This document shows, in pieces, positions 42,812 through 51,442 of a stretch of DNA of 64,000 nucleotides (positions are counted from its first letter, which is position 1; each line of letters opens with the position of its first letter). Below the pieces are notes generated by a model that saw nothing but the letters and a program-made list of their open reading frames with translations, had not been told where the DNA came from and searched no databases. Origin of the DNA: an uncultured Gardnerella sp. GTDB taxonomy: Bacteria; Actinomycetota; Actinomycetes; Actinomycetales; Bifidobacteriaceae. The stretch lies in contig CAMXWX010000001.1 of NCBI GenBank assembly GCA_947252975.1, positions 46,138 to 110,137 of the forward strand, written 5' to 3'. The translations under genes were made by a program, and so were the position numbers.

Positions 42812-44232
42812 ACATGTTTAGTATGCGTATTAAGCAAATATCTTTGCTTCTGTTTTCTGTAATTATATCTTCAATAGCATTTTTACAAATGTTTCTAAGG
42901 ATTAATGGATTCGTTCCAGCAAACTATGTTGGTATGCTTGTTCTAACAACGGCATTATACCTTGTTTTGTGGGGCGTTTTGATTGTAAAAAAGCCTTATT
43001 CTAGCCAGGTAATACTCCCTTGTATTCTTCTTCTTACAGCTATTGGAACTGTTATGATTGCAAGAATAGATAAACAGCACAACACTAATGTTGCTATGAA
43101 ACAGCTTATTTGGGTTTGTGTTGCTCTTGTATTATCCATAATTTTTGTGATGGTTCTAGAAGATTATAGGATTCTTAGAAGATTCTCGTACGTTAGCATG
43201 GTTATTGGTCTTGTTCTCCTTTTATCTCCAATGCTTCCAATAATCGGTAAGGAAATTGGCGGAGCGAGAATTTGGATTGGCTTTGGAAACCACACTATTC
43301 AGCCAGGAGAATTTGCAAAACTATTCTTAGCTTTCTTCTTTGCGGCATACTTGTTTGACCATAGAGACAGACTTGCGGTTGGTGGAACAAAGATTTTTGG
43401 AATTCATCTTCCACGATTCAAAGATATGGGTCCTATAGCGCTTGTTTGGGCTGCTTCAATGTGTGTGCTTGTTGTGCAACACGATTTAGGAACATCATTA
43501 ATGTTCTTTGCAATGTTTGTTTCTATGCTTTACGTTGCAACTGGAAGAAAAGGCTGGCTTGCAATAGGCTTTATAGCATTTATAATTGGATGTTTAGTTG
43601 CTGTTAAGCTTTTTGCACACGTTCAATACAGAGTTGACGCTTGGCTTAACCCATACGACCCAGTTATTTACAACAGATTCCCAGGCGGGTCTGCTCAAAT
43701 TGTTACTGGATTATTTGGCCTTGCTGCAGGAGGTATAACTGGAACAGGATTAGGCCAAGGTCATCCTTCTTTAACGCCACTTGCTAATTCCGATTTTATT
43801 TATGCTTCGGTTGGGGAAGAATTAGGATTAACTGGTTTGTTTATAGTCTTAATTCTTTACATGATTATTATTGCGTCGGGCATGATTACTGCTATGAAGA
43901 TTAAAGACGGTTTTGGAAAGCTTCTTGCATCTGGTCTTGTTTTTACAATGGCGTTCCAAGTATTTACTGTTGTTGGCGGAATCACGCTTGTTATTCCACT
44001 TACTGGCTTAACAATGCCTTATATGGCAGCTGGTGGTTCTTCTCTAGTTGCTAACTATTTGCTTGCATCTATTTTGATTGTTATATCTAATGCTGCTAAT
44101 AAGCCAGAGGCTGCTATATTGTCTGATACTTTCCAATACGAAGCTTTAGCTGCTCTTAGGGAAAGAGAGCTTAAGCAAAGAGAAAATAAGTCCTCTAATC
44201 TTAAAGAAGATGGGGGTGAATCTTATGAATAA
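42808..44232 (+). CDS. rodA: RodA/FtsW-family peptidoglycan glycosyltransferase
   Basis: 474 residues, about 10-12 membrane helices. SEDS family signatures: IQPGEFAKL with GGARIWIGFG, DLGTSLMFF (catalytic Asp in the HDLGTS motif), and ANSDFIYASVGEELG. Polymerises glycan strands with the adjacent class B penicillin-binding protein. GTG 42808 is preferred because AGGAGG lies 9 nt upstream; ATG 42814 would leave 15 nt. GTGA overlap with pstP. Confidence 0.93.
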   Translation: MNMFSMRIKQISLLLFSVIISSIAFLQMFLRINGFVPANYVGMLVLTTALYLVLWGVLIVKKPYSSQVILPCILLLTAIGTVMIARIDKQHNTNVAMKQLIWVCVALVLSIIFVMVLEDYRILRRFSYVSMVIGLVLLLSPMLPIIGKEIGGARIWIGFGNHTIQPGEFAKLFLAFFFAAYLFDHRDRLAVGGTKIFGIHLPRFKDMGPIALVWAASMCVLVVQHDLGTSLMFFAMFVSMLYVATGRKGWLAIGFIAFIIGCLVAVKLFAHVQYRVDAWLNPYDPVIYNRFPGGSAQIVTGLFGLAAGGITGTGLGQGHPSLTPLANSDFIYASVGEELGLTGLFIVLILYMIIIASGMITAMKIKDGFGKLLASGLVFTMAFQVFTVVGGITLVIPLTGLTMPYMAAGGSSLVANYLLASILIVISNAANKPEAAILSDTFQYEALAALRERELKQRENKSSNLKEDGGESYE

Positions 44233-45691
44233 ATGTTTGAAGCAGCTTTTTAGTGCAGTAATTGTGTTGTTTGTTGTTTTATGTATTTCTAGCACGTACA
44301 TAACGTCTATAAAAGCAAACGAATTAAATTCTGATCCTAGAAACAGGCGTGCACTATATCACGAATTTGGCGCTCCAAGAGGAGCCATTCTTGCGTCAGA
44401 TGGAACTGTTTTAGCAAAGTCAGATCCATCTAAAGATGCGTTTGTGTATCAAAGGTCATATTTTAACGGCCCTGCTTATGCTCCAATAACGGGTTATTAT
44501 TCAATAAGTCAAAGGGCAGATAGGGGCATAGAGGCTTCTAGAAATCAGCTTTTAAGTGGAGAATCCGACGCGCTATTCCTTCAAAAGTTTAAGTCTCTAT
44601 TTACAGGAGCAGAAAACAGAGGTGCTTCTATAGAAACATCTATTAACACTAAGCTTCAAACTCTTGCATACAATCTACTAAAAGACAAGAATGGCGCTTT
44701 AGTTGCAATAGAGCCAAAAACTGGAAGAATACTAGCAATGGTTAGTACGCCTAGCTACGATCCTTCTTCTCTTGCATCTCACAATGTTTCTTTAGTAAAC
44801 AGAGCATATAAGGATCTTATATCTAACATATATAATCCAATGCTAAATCATTCAATATCTGAACTTTATGCTCCTGGTTCTACTTTCAAAACGGTTGTTG
44901 CTGCAACAGCGCTAGAAACTGGAAAATATGATTTAAATACTTCGATTCCAGCTGGATCTTCGTACACTCTTCCAGGAACGCAAACTCATCTTACAAATGT
45001 TGTTCCAAGCGCTAGCGGATCGAATGGTCAAATATCGTTTGAAGATGCTTTAGCTTATTCTTCAAATACTGCATTTGCACAACTAGGAGTTTCTTTAGGA
45101 TCGGATGCGATTGTTAAGCAGGCTAAAAAGTTTGGATTATTTAGCTCATTTACTTTAGATGGATCTGATTCAACAGGATTCCCAATGAGAGTTGTTGCGT
45201 CTTTGCTTAATCAAAAGCCTACGCAAGATAAGCTTGCTCTTCAGTCGATTGGTCAGGGAGACGCTAGGGTTACTCCTCTTCAAAACGCTATGATTGCAGC
45301 TGCTATTGCAAATAATGGAACACTTATGAAGCCAACGCTTGTTGATTGCGTAAGGTCTAGTGACTTGTCTGTTATTTCTCAAACAACGCCTACCGTTATG
45401 AGTCAAGCTTTAAGCGCACAAAGTGCTGCAAAACTCAATGCTATGATGCAAAGTGTAGTTGTAAAAAGTAATCAAAATCTTTCTTTGCCCAATGTTGCTG
45501 TTGCAGCAAAATCGGGAACAGCACAAATTGGGTTTAGAAATCAAGCTATTAATGGGTGGGTTATTGGATTTGCTCCTGCACAAGATCCTAAAATAGCTGT
45601 AGCAGTTGTTATTCACAATGCTAGTACGTATGGAACGCTTACAGCAGGGCCAATTATGAGACAGGTGATGAAGGAGGCGCTTAAGCAATGA
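44225..45691 (+). CDS. pbpA: Class B penicillin-binding protein PbpA
   Basis: 488 residues from ATG 44225, which has GGGGGTGA upstream and overlaps rodA by 8 bp. One N-terminal membrane anchor (about 5-28), a dimerisation region with RGAILASDG, and a transpeptidase domain with STFK (catalytic Ser in APGSTFKTV), SSN (YSSNTAF) and KSGT. It cross-links peptidoglycan outside the membrane, partnered with RodA. The upstream in-frame start at 44210 has no ribosome site. Confidence 0.94.
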   Translation: MNKCLKQLFSAVIVLFVVLCISSTYITSIKANELNSDPRNRRALYHEFGAPRGAILASDGTVLAKSDPSKDAFVYQRSYFNGPAYAPITGYYSISQRADRGIEASRNQLLSGESDALFLQKFKSLFTGAENRGASIETSINTKLQTLAYNLLKDKNGALVAIEPKTGRILAMVSTPSYDPSSLASHNVSLVNRAYKDLISNIYNPMLNHSISELYAPGSTFKTVVAATALETGKYDLNTSIPAGSSYTLPGTQTHLTNVVPSASGSNGQISFEDALAYSSNTAFAQLGVSLGSDAIVKQAKKFGLFSSFTLDGSDSTGFPMRVVASLLNQKPTQDKLALQSIGQGDARVTPLQNAMIAAAIANNGTLMKPTLVDCVRSSDLSVISQTTPTVMSQALSAQSAAKLNAMMQSVVVKSNQNLSLPNVAVAAKSGTAQIGFRNQAINGWVIGFAPAQDPKIAVAVVIHNASTYGTLTAGPIMRQVMKEALKQ

Positions 45692-46653
45692 AACTTGTTG
45701 AAGGACAGTTAGTTCATCATCGATACAGACTAGATAGAAGACTTGCACAAGGAGGCATGGGGGAAGTCTGGAAGGGCTTTGATATACAGCTTGGCAGGAT
45801 TGTTGCCGTTAAAGCGCTTAGAACCGATACAAGCAATGTTGAAGCTAAATTGCGTAGACTTAGAGCAGAAGCACATAATTCAGCCAATCTTGCTCATCCA
45901 AACATTGCAGCTTTATTTGACTACTACGAGCATGATGGCATTGGCTTTTTGATTATGGAGTATGTTCCTAGTAAGTCTTTAGCAGACTTATATCATAAAG
46001 AAAAAACTGTTGAGCCAACGCGATTGCTGCCTATACTTATTCAAACTGCAAGAGGTCTTTTTGTTGCACATTCCCACGGTGTTATTCATAGAGACGTTAA
46101 GCCAGCAAATATTATGGTTTCCGAAACGGGAAGCGTAAAGATAACAGATTTTGGCGTTTCGTACTCTAGCGACCAAGAGCAGATTACTCAAGATGGAATG
46201 GTTGTTGGAACAGCTCAATATATTTCCCCAGAGCAAGCTCAAGGAGAGCAAGCAACTGCCCAGTCCGATATTTATTCTCTTGGAGTTGTTGCATACGAAG
46301 GACTTTGTGGACATAGGCCATTTACTGGAACTACGCCTGTAGATATTGCAGCCGCACACGTTAATGACCCTGTTCCACCTCTTCCAGATAGTGTTGACCT
46401 TCAATTAAGACAGTTTGTAATGTCAATGCTTTCTAAGAATCCAAAAGATAGACCTAAAGATGCTCTTGTTGTTTCAAAAGTGCTTGCAAAAATTGAACGA
46501 AGACTTTTGGATCAGCAAACAGCGTTTAACAATAAAAACACAATAGATTCTTCCAATGCTCAGCGCATTAAACGCAGCGTTAGAAGTGTTCCAAAAACAC
46601 AAGTTAATATTATTAACATTTTGAATAATAACGACCGCAAGGAGCAGCAATGA
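45688..46653 (+). CDS. pknA: Ser/Thr protein kinase PknA
   Basis: 321 residues. Active Hanks kinase: LAQGGMGEVWKGFD, VAVKAL, IHRDVKPANI, ITDFGVSY, GTAQYISPEQ. The domain ends near residue 265 and is followed by a basic tail; no membrane helix is evident, unlike mycobacterial PknA. Phosphorylates division and wall-synthesis proteins together with PknB. ATGA overlaps on both sides. Confidence 0.93.
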   Translation: MKLVEGQLVHHRYRLDRRLAQGGMGEVWKGFDIQLGRIVAVKALRTDTSNVEAKLRRLRAEAHNSANLAHPNIAALFDYYEHDGIGFLIMEYVPSKSLADLYHKEKTVEPTRLLPILIQTARGLFVAHSHGVIHRDVKPANIMVSETGSVKITDFGVSYSSDQEQITQDGMVVGTAQYISPEQAQGEQATAQSDIYSLGVVAYEGLCGHRPFTGTTPVDIAAAHVNDPVPPLPDSVDLQLRQFVMSMLSKNPKDRPKDALVVSKVLAKIERRLLDQQTAFNNKNTIDSSNAQRIKRSVRSVPKTQVNIINILNNNDRKEQQ

Positions 46654-48710
46654 GTAACACAATGCCTACCTCATTAGCGAATGGACGGTACCAATTAGGT
46701 GAATTGATTGGCCGCGGTGGAATGGCCGAAGTGCGAGTCGCAGAAGATAAGCGCTTGGGTCGTACCGTTGCTGTTAAAATCATGCGTTCTGATTTGGCAA
46801 ATGACGAAATCTTTTTGTCTCGTTTCCGCCGAGAAGCACATTCGATTGCGCAAATGAATAACCCAAACATAGTGAATATCTATGATTCTGGAGAAGAGTC
46901 TGTTGTAGACGACAATGGCGTAGAAGAGCATTTGCCGTATCTTGTTATGGAATACGTTAAAGGCAAAACGCTTCGCGATATTCTTAAGATGAATGGTGCT
47001 TTAAGTCAAAGAGATTCCGAACAAGTTATGCTTGGAGTTTTGAACGCCCTGGAGTATTCGCATAGAATGGGCGTGATTCACCGAGATATTAAGCCTGGAA
47101 ACATTATGATTTCCGAGCAGGGCATTGTTAAGGTTATGGATTTTGGAATCGCAAGAGCGCTAGACGATTCTGCAACAACAATGACACAATCGCAAGGTGT
47201 TGTTGGAACTGCGCAATATTTGTCTCCAGAGCAGGCGCGTGGAGAACAGGTGGATATGAGGTCCGACTTGTATTCTGCAGGATGCGTCTTATACGAGATG
47301 CTAACTGGAAGGCCGCCTTTTACTGGCGATTCTGCAGTTGCAATCGCATATCAGCATGTTTCAGAAGTTGCAACTCCTCTAAGTACGCTTGTTCCAGGTC
47401 TTCCTTCAATGTGGGATAAGATTTGCGCAAAAGCAATGGCAAAAGATAGGCAGAATAGGTACGCAACGGCTGCTGAATTTAAGAACGACATATTAGCGTT
47501 TATGAACGGCGGTGTTCCTGTTGCAGCAGCATTTAATCCGCTAACAGATTTAGCTAATATGCGCGCAAGAAAGCAGGCGGAGCAGAATGCGGCAACTCAA
47601 GCTATGGGAGCGGCAGACACTGCATCTACTCAAAGTTTTGGAGCGATTACAGGCCAGTTTGATGCGTATCAAAATACGGGCTACAACACAAGAGCAGCTC
47701 AGCGCGCTGCAAATCAGGCAAAAAGAAGCAAGCGCATTGTTATTGCTTCTGTTGTGTCTGCGATTGTTTGCGCAATCGTTGTTGGCGGAATTCTATTTAT
47801 GCTAAATCGCAGTAAGCTAGCTGGAGATATTGTTGTTCCAACATTTAGCGAAACTACAACTCAAGATGCTGCTAAAGAAAAGCTTCGCGCGCTTGGTCTT
47901 ATTCCAGATATTTTGGAAGACGATAAGTCTACTAAGCCAGAAGGTACTTTTACCAAGCAATCTCCTAAAGGTGGAGAAAAGGTTGCTTCTGGATCTAGAG
48001 TTAGCGTTTGGTTCTCTATTGGTCCTCAATCAACAAAGGTTCCAGATGTTACTGGAAAGTCGCAAGAAGCAGCTAGAAAAGCTCTTGAACGTGCAGGATT
48101 TAAGATTTCTAACGTTAGAGTGGAAGATAGTACAGACGTTAAAAAGAATCATGTTACTAGAACTGACCCAGTTGCAGATTCGTTTGCAGATAAAGGTTCA
48201 ATGGTAACTTTGTACATTTCTTCTGGCTTAACTAAGGTTCCAGATGGAATGGTTGGACAATCTAAAGACGTTGTTACTGGCGAATTGCAAAATCTTGGAT
48301 TTACTGTTAATACCGTAGAAGAAGAATCCGATACTGTTGCAGAAGGAACGGTTACTAAAATGAATCCGTCTTCTGGAGCTGCCGTAAAGCCTCATAGCAC
48401 TATAACTGTGTATGTTTCTAAAGGAAAGCCTAAGGTAGAAGTTCCTCATATTGCTCTTGGAACATCAACATTAAAGCAAGCTAAGCAAATACTAGAAGCA
48501 AAGGGCTTTAAGGTTGTTGCTAATGGCTCCGCTACGGATGACGATATTGTTGATAGTATGTCGGAAAAGGAAGGGTCTAAGATAGATAAAGGCTCTACAA
48601 TAACGCTTACTGTAAAAACTCCTCAGCCTCCTGTAGACACAACTACAAAGCCTGGAAGAACTTCAACATCTGACTCATCTTCTGCAACAACAAGCAATAG
48701 TGATAAATAA
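46650..48710 (+). CDS. pknB: PASTA-domain Ser/Thr protein kinase PknB
   Basis: 686 residues. Kinase domain (1-275) with LIGRGGMAEVRVAED, VAVKIM, VIHRDIKPGN and VMDFGIAR; juxtamembrane Gln/Ala-rich segment; one membrane helix (about 362-385); then four consecutive PASTA repeats (about 395-660), each with the VP...A...G pattern, and a Ser/Thr tail. PASTA repeats sense muropeptides or lipid II outside the cell. AAGGAG lies 6 nt before the ATG. Last gene of the fhaA-pknB operon, closed by a strong terminator. Confidence 0.96.
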   Translation: MSNTMPTSLANGRYQLGELIGRGGMAEVRVAEDKRLGRTVAVKIMRSDLANDEIFLSRFRREAHSIAQMNNPNIVNIYDSGEESVVDDNGVEEHLPYLVMEYVKGKTLRDILKMNGALSQRDSEQVMLGVLNALEYSHRMGVIHRDIKPGNIMISEQGIVKVMDFGIARALDDSATTMTQSQGVVGTAQYLSPEQARGEQVDMRSDLYSAGCVLYEMLTGRPPFTGDSAVAIAYQHVSEVATPLSTLVPGLPSMWDKICAKAMAKDRQNRYATAAEFKNDILAFMNGGVPVAAAFNPLTDLANMRARKQAEQNAATQAMGAADTASTQSFGAITGQFDAYQNTGYNTRAAQRAANQAKRSKRIVIASVVSAIVCAIVVGGILFMLNRSKLAGDIVVPTFSETTTQDAAKEKLRALGLIPDILEDDKSTKPEGTFTKQSPKGGEKVASGSRVSVWFSIGPQSTKVPDVTGKSQEAARKALERAGFKISNVRVEDSTDVKKNHVTRTDPVADSFADKGSMVTLYISSGLTKVPDGMVGQSKDVVTGELQNLGFTVNTVEEESDTVAEGTVTKMNPSSGAAVKPHSTITVYVSKGKPKVEVPHIALGTSTLKQAKQILEAKGFKVVANGSATDDDIVDSMSEKEGSKIDKGSTITLTVKTPQPPVDTTTKPGRTSTSDSSSATTSNSDK

Positions 48711-48716
48711 CAAGAA

Positions 48717-48761
48717 GCCGCCTAGCTTGCCGTTGTTTTAACGGTGCTAGGCGGCGTTTTT
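48717..48761 (+). terminator. Strong terminator after pknB
   Basis: GCCGCCTAGC (48717-48726) pairs perfectly with GCTAGGCGGC (48746-48755), with a second inner stem CCGTT/AACGG, and GTTTTT follows. Confidence 0.9.
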
Positions 48762-48764
48762 GTA

Positions 48765-48840
48765 TTTAACTTGTAAGCTATTTAACTTGTAAGCTACTAA
48801 GATTAATAGGTTTGTGTTTTAATAAGCTGTTTTAATAAGC
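48765..48840. repeat. Short tandem repeats between pknB and the sortase gene
   Basis: TTTAACTTGTAAGCTA occurs twice in tandem (48765-48796); TGTTTTAATAAGC occurs twice in tandem (48815-48840). Further partial AAGCT-containing copies run to about 48930. No ORF is present. Confidence 0.75.
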
Positions 48841-48943
48841 TAGCAAACCAATGATTTATAAGCTGCTTGTAATCTAATAAGCTAGAAAACTAATTAGGCA
48901 AGTAAACTGTAAACTAATAGATTCCTAGCTTATTAGTAGCGAT

Positions 48944-50059
48944 TTAATAAATCGTTGTTGTGTATGCAGACATTTCTCTTAAGAATGGAATTGTTGCCGA
49001 AGCAAACGGATATATCCATTGCATAAGAATTGCAATTGCTGTTACGTAGATTAGTGCACAAAGAACTAATCTTATTGGCAAAATACCAGGCTGCAAGCGC
49101 ATAAGTCCGCCAAAAATGCTAAATTCTGGCTTTGGCTTTAATCCAGCTCGAATTTGACGTCTTAGAGGCCACTGCCAAGCTATAGCTGCTGCAGCGAAGA
49201 TAATAATGTACGCAACCATAGCAATAAGCATAATTGGCACAAGTGAATCTAGCTTAGAAGCCAAGGACTGCTGTTCGTTGTTTACAAACTTAACTTGACC
49301 GTTTGCATCTACCGTAGAAAGCTCTTTAGGAATACCGTCGGAAACCTTAGCCCAATAATCAAACTCGCCAAAGCTAATAAAGCGGAACTCAGGAGTTGAA
49401 TATTTTGGCTCACAAGTAACAAGCGTAATCATGCGCTTTTTAGGATTCTTGCTGTGATTTATTGGGTCTTGATCAAGAACTTCACTTTGATCTGGTCTAA
49501 CAATCTTGTGAGTAACGTACTTATAAACGAACCAATAATCTTTTGTACGAATAATAATAGGATCGCCCTTTTGGAATCGGTCAACGTCTGCTAAAGGCTG
49601 ACCGTAACCATTTCGGTGACCACTAATAGCCAAGTTTCCAATTTCTCCTGGCATTTCTGTTTTAGGGAAGTGTGCAAGTCCTCGCCTATTTAATATTTCT
49701 AGGCTAACGCCTTCAACAATATTGCGCTCCCATTGATTACCAAACCTAGGAATGTATGCTCGAGCAACAAGTTCTCCATACTTTACTTTTTGCAATTTAG
49801 GAGGATCGTCTACTTGAGGAAGAGCAATCTTGGTTTTTTTACCAGCAGCAGGATTCTTCCACGAAACAGCCTCTCTGGTTTCAAACTGTACATGCTCGGA
49901 TTGAGCGCCCGTCCACCACATTTGCCAGACAATGTACAATGCGCAAACAACTGCAAAAGCTATAAGAAGTTCTCCAACAACGCCAGCTATTGTCCAAAGT
50001 GCGCTAGCCTTTGTTGTTTTGGCTTCGCTACGTTCGTGCTTGTAGTTAGAACGCTTCAT
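48944..50059 (-). CDS. Sortase, class E-like, with extra C-terminal membrane segments
   Basis: 371 residues. An N-terminal membrane helix (about 25-48), a sortase barrel with the His in LAISGHRNG, the Cys in TLVTCEP and a downstream Arg (EFRF), then two more membrane segments (about 270-293 and 325-360). Sortases cut a sorting signal and attach proteins to the wall or join pilin subunits. The position next to pknB and before a DUF881 gene is typical of actinobacterial class E housekeeping sortases; the extra C-terminal helices are uncommon. It is 9 bp downstream of the DUF881 gene, so one transcript. Confidence 0.85.
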   Translation of the reverse strand: MKRSNYKHERSEAKTTKASALWTIAGVVGELLIAFAVVCALYIVWQMWWTGAQSEHVQFETREAVSWKNPAAGKKTKIALPQVDDPPKLQKVKYGELVARAYIPRFGNQWERNIVEGVSLEILNRRGLAHFPKTEMPGEIGNLAISGHRNGYGQPLADVDRFQKGDPIIIRTKDYWFVYKYVTHKIVRPDQSEVLDQDPINHSKNPKKRMITLVTCEPKYSTPEFRFISFGEFDYWAKVSDGIPKELSTVDANGQVKFVNNEQQSLASKLDSLVPIMLIAMVAYIIIFAAAAIAWQWPLRRQIRAGLKPKPEFSIFGGLMRLQPGILPIRLVLCALIYVTAIAILMQWIYPFASATIPFLREMSAYTTTIY

Positions 50060-50068
50060 TTTACTCCT

Positions 50069-50869
50069 TTATTGTTTGGTGGAATGGTGTTGGGGAATAT
50101 TTCCAATAATATCGGCATCTTTTGGAACCGAAGCAAACCTTAGAGGCTGCAACAGGGCAGACGACTCTAAGAACTTTAAGTTTCCCCTTTTTTCCACTTT
50201 CCATCCCAGTCCAAAAGTACTGACATAGTCTTTATATGTTTGAATTGCTGGAGAATTATCCAACGATTCTATCATGTCTTCTATTGAACCAATAGCAGAT
50301 ATTCTATACGGTGGCGAGTACTGATGGCCTTGCAACATAAGCACATTTCCAATACAAACAACAGCTGAATTAAACAAGATTCTTTGACCCTGAATTGTTA
50401 TAGCCTCCGCTCCGCCTTTCCATAGGGCATTTACAACGGCTTCTATATCTTGTTGGTGGATTACATAGTCATTTATGTTTGCGGAGCTTCCAGACCCGTT
50501 TACGGCCGTTTTCCAAAGTGGCGAATCGTTTAGCGTTACAGTAATTCCTGGTCCTTGTATTGCTGGAAGTATTGTGCTTGCGCCAGTATCGTCGGAAGAA
50601 TCAGACCCGCTTGCGCTGCTTGTTAACGTTTTGTTTAGAAGATTAACTTTAGAATCTAACTCTTTAACCTCTTCTCTCAAAGATTTTGCTCTTTGAGAAT
50701 TTCTTTCCACCATTTGCCCCGTATCGGAAGTTACAAATGCAGTACGATTTATGCGCAAATTAGTAACGAATAAGTAACCAGTAAAACAAATTGCTAGGGC
50801 AACGGCAACGCTTCCTAACAGCGATTTTCTAGCGCCGTGTTTACCTGTTTGTTTTGCCATATTACCCAT
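50069..50869 (-). CDS. DUF881 membrane protein
   Basis: 266 residues. One membrane helix near the N-terminus (about 18-38), a coiled-coil-like stretch (REEVKELDSKVNLLNKTL), then a DUF881 domain with GPGITVTLNDSP, INDYVIHQQDIEAVVNALWKGGAEAI by parts and IGNVLMLQG. Function unknown; DUF881 proteins are regularly encoded between crgA and the sortase in actinobacteria, and are believed to be linked to division. An alternative ATG at 50860 trims three residues. Divergent from crgA over 67 bp. Confidence 0.85.
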   Translation of the reverse strand: MGNMAKQTGKHGARKSLLGSVAVALAICFTGYLFVTNLRINRTAFVTSDTGQMVERNSQRAKSLREEVKELDSKVNLLNKTLTSSASGSDSSDDTGASTILPAIQGPGITVTLNDSPLWKTAVNGSGSSANINDYVIHQQDIEAVVNALWKGGAEAITIQGQRILFNSAVVCIGNVLMLQGHQYSPPYRISAIGSIEDMIESLDNSPAIQTYKDYVSTFGLGWKVEKRGNLKFLESSALLQPLRFASVPKDADIIGNIPQHHSTKQ

Positions 50870-50936
50870 TCTTCTTCTTGCGTTCGAGTGTAACTATTAT
50901 TATAGCGTGTAGCCGATTGATTGGAGTGTTACTGTT

Positions 50937-51338
50937 ATGGCTGACGAAGAATTGAATAAATTGAATACCACTTCATCTGCCGATGTGGATGAATCTCAAA
51001 ACTCTTCTAAAGAAGACTTGTATGGTGTTCCTATGGAACAGGTTGAAGCTGTTTTGAACGCAACTGCCGATAAAGAGTCGTTGTCTCCGCAAATACAGCG
51101 CATGATGAAGCGTCAAGAAGAAAATACTCGCAGAGTTGAAGAGTCCATTAAGGGCACTAAAGCTAATGCTGGATGGTTTGTTCCACTATTTTGCACGCTT
51201 ATGATTGTTGGCTTGTTCTGGGCTGTTATTTATTACTTGAATCCTGCTTTGCCAATTCCAGGAATTGGAGCGTTTAATCTTTTGATTGCAGCATGCTTGG
51301 TTATGGCTGGGTTCTTAATGACAATGTGCTGGAGATAG
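50937..51338 (+). CDS. crgA: Cell-division protein CrgA
   Basis: 133 residues. A polar, acidic N-terminal region longer than usual (about 75 residues), then the CrgA core: NAGWFVPLFCTLMIVGLFW (helix 1), YYLNPALPIPGIGAFN loop, LLIAACLVMAGFLMTMCWR (helix 2, ends the protein with W-R as in the family). CrgA recruits or restrains the FtsZ-dependent division machinery. Single gene with its own terminator. Confidence 0.93.
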   Translation: MADEELNKLNTTSSADVDESQNSSKEDLYGVPMEQVEAVLNATADKESLSPQIQRMMKRQEENTRRVEESIKGTKANAGWFVPLFCTLMIVGLFWAVIYYLNPALPIPGIGAFNLLIAACLVMAGFLMTMCWR

Positions 51339-51389
51339 TTTGTATATAGCTTGATAGCTTTATATAGCTTGTAGATAATATTTGATTTT

Positions 51390-51420
51390 GGCTGCATGTA
51401 ATAAGCGTGCAGCCATTTTT
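51390..51420 (+). terminator. Terminator after crgA
   Basis: GGCTGCA (51390-51396) pairs with TGCAGCC (51408-51414) with extra ATG/CGT pairing, then ATTTTT. Confidence 0.75.
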
Positions 51421-51442
51421 ATATGCGTGCTTTGTGTGTTTA

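Noticed and set aside
48765-48935. Possible CRISPR array
   Set aside because: Repeats are short, directly adjacent, of two kinds and without uniform spacers; no cas genes are in the window.
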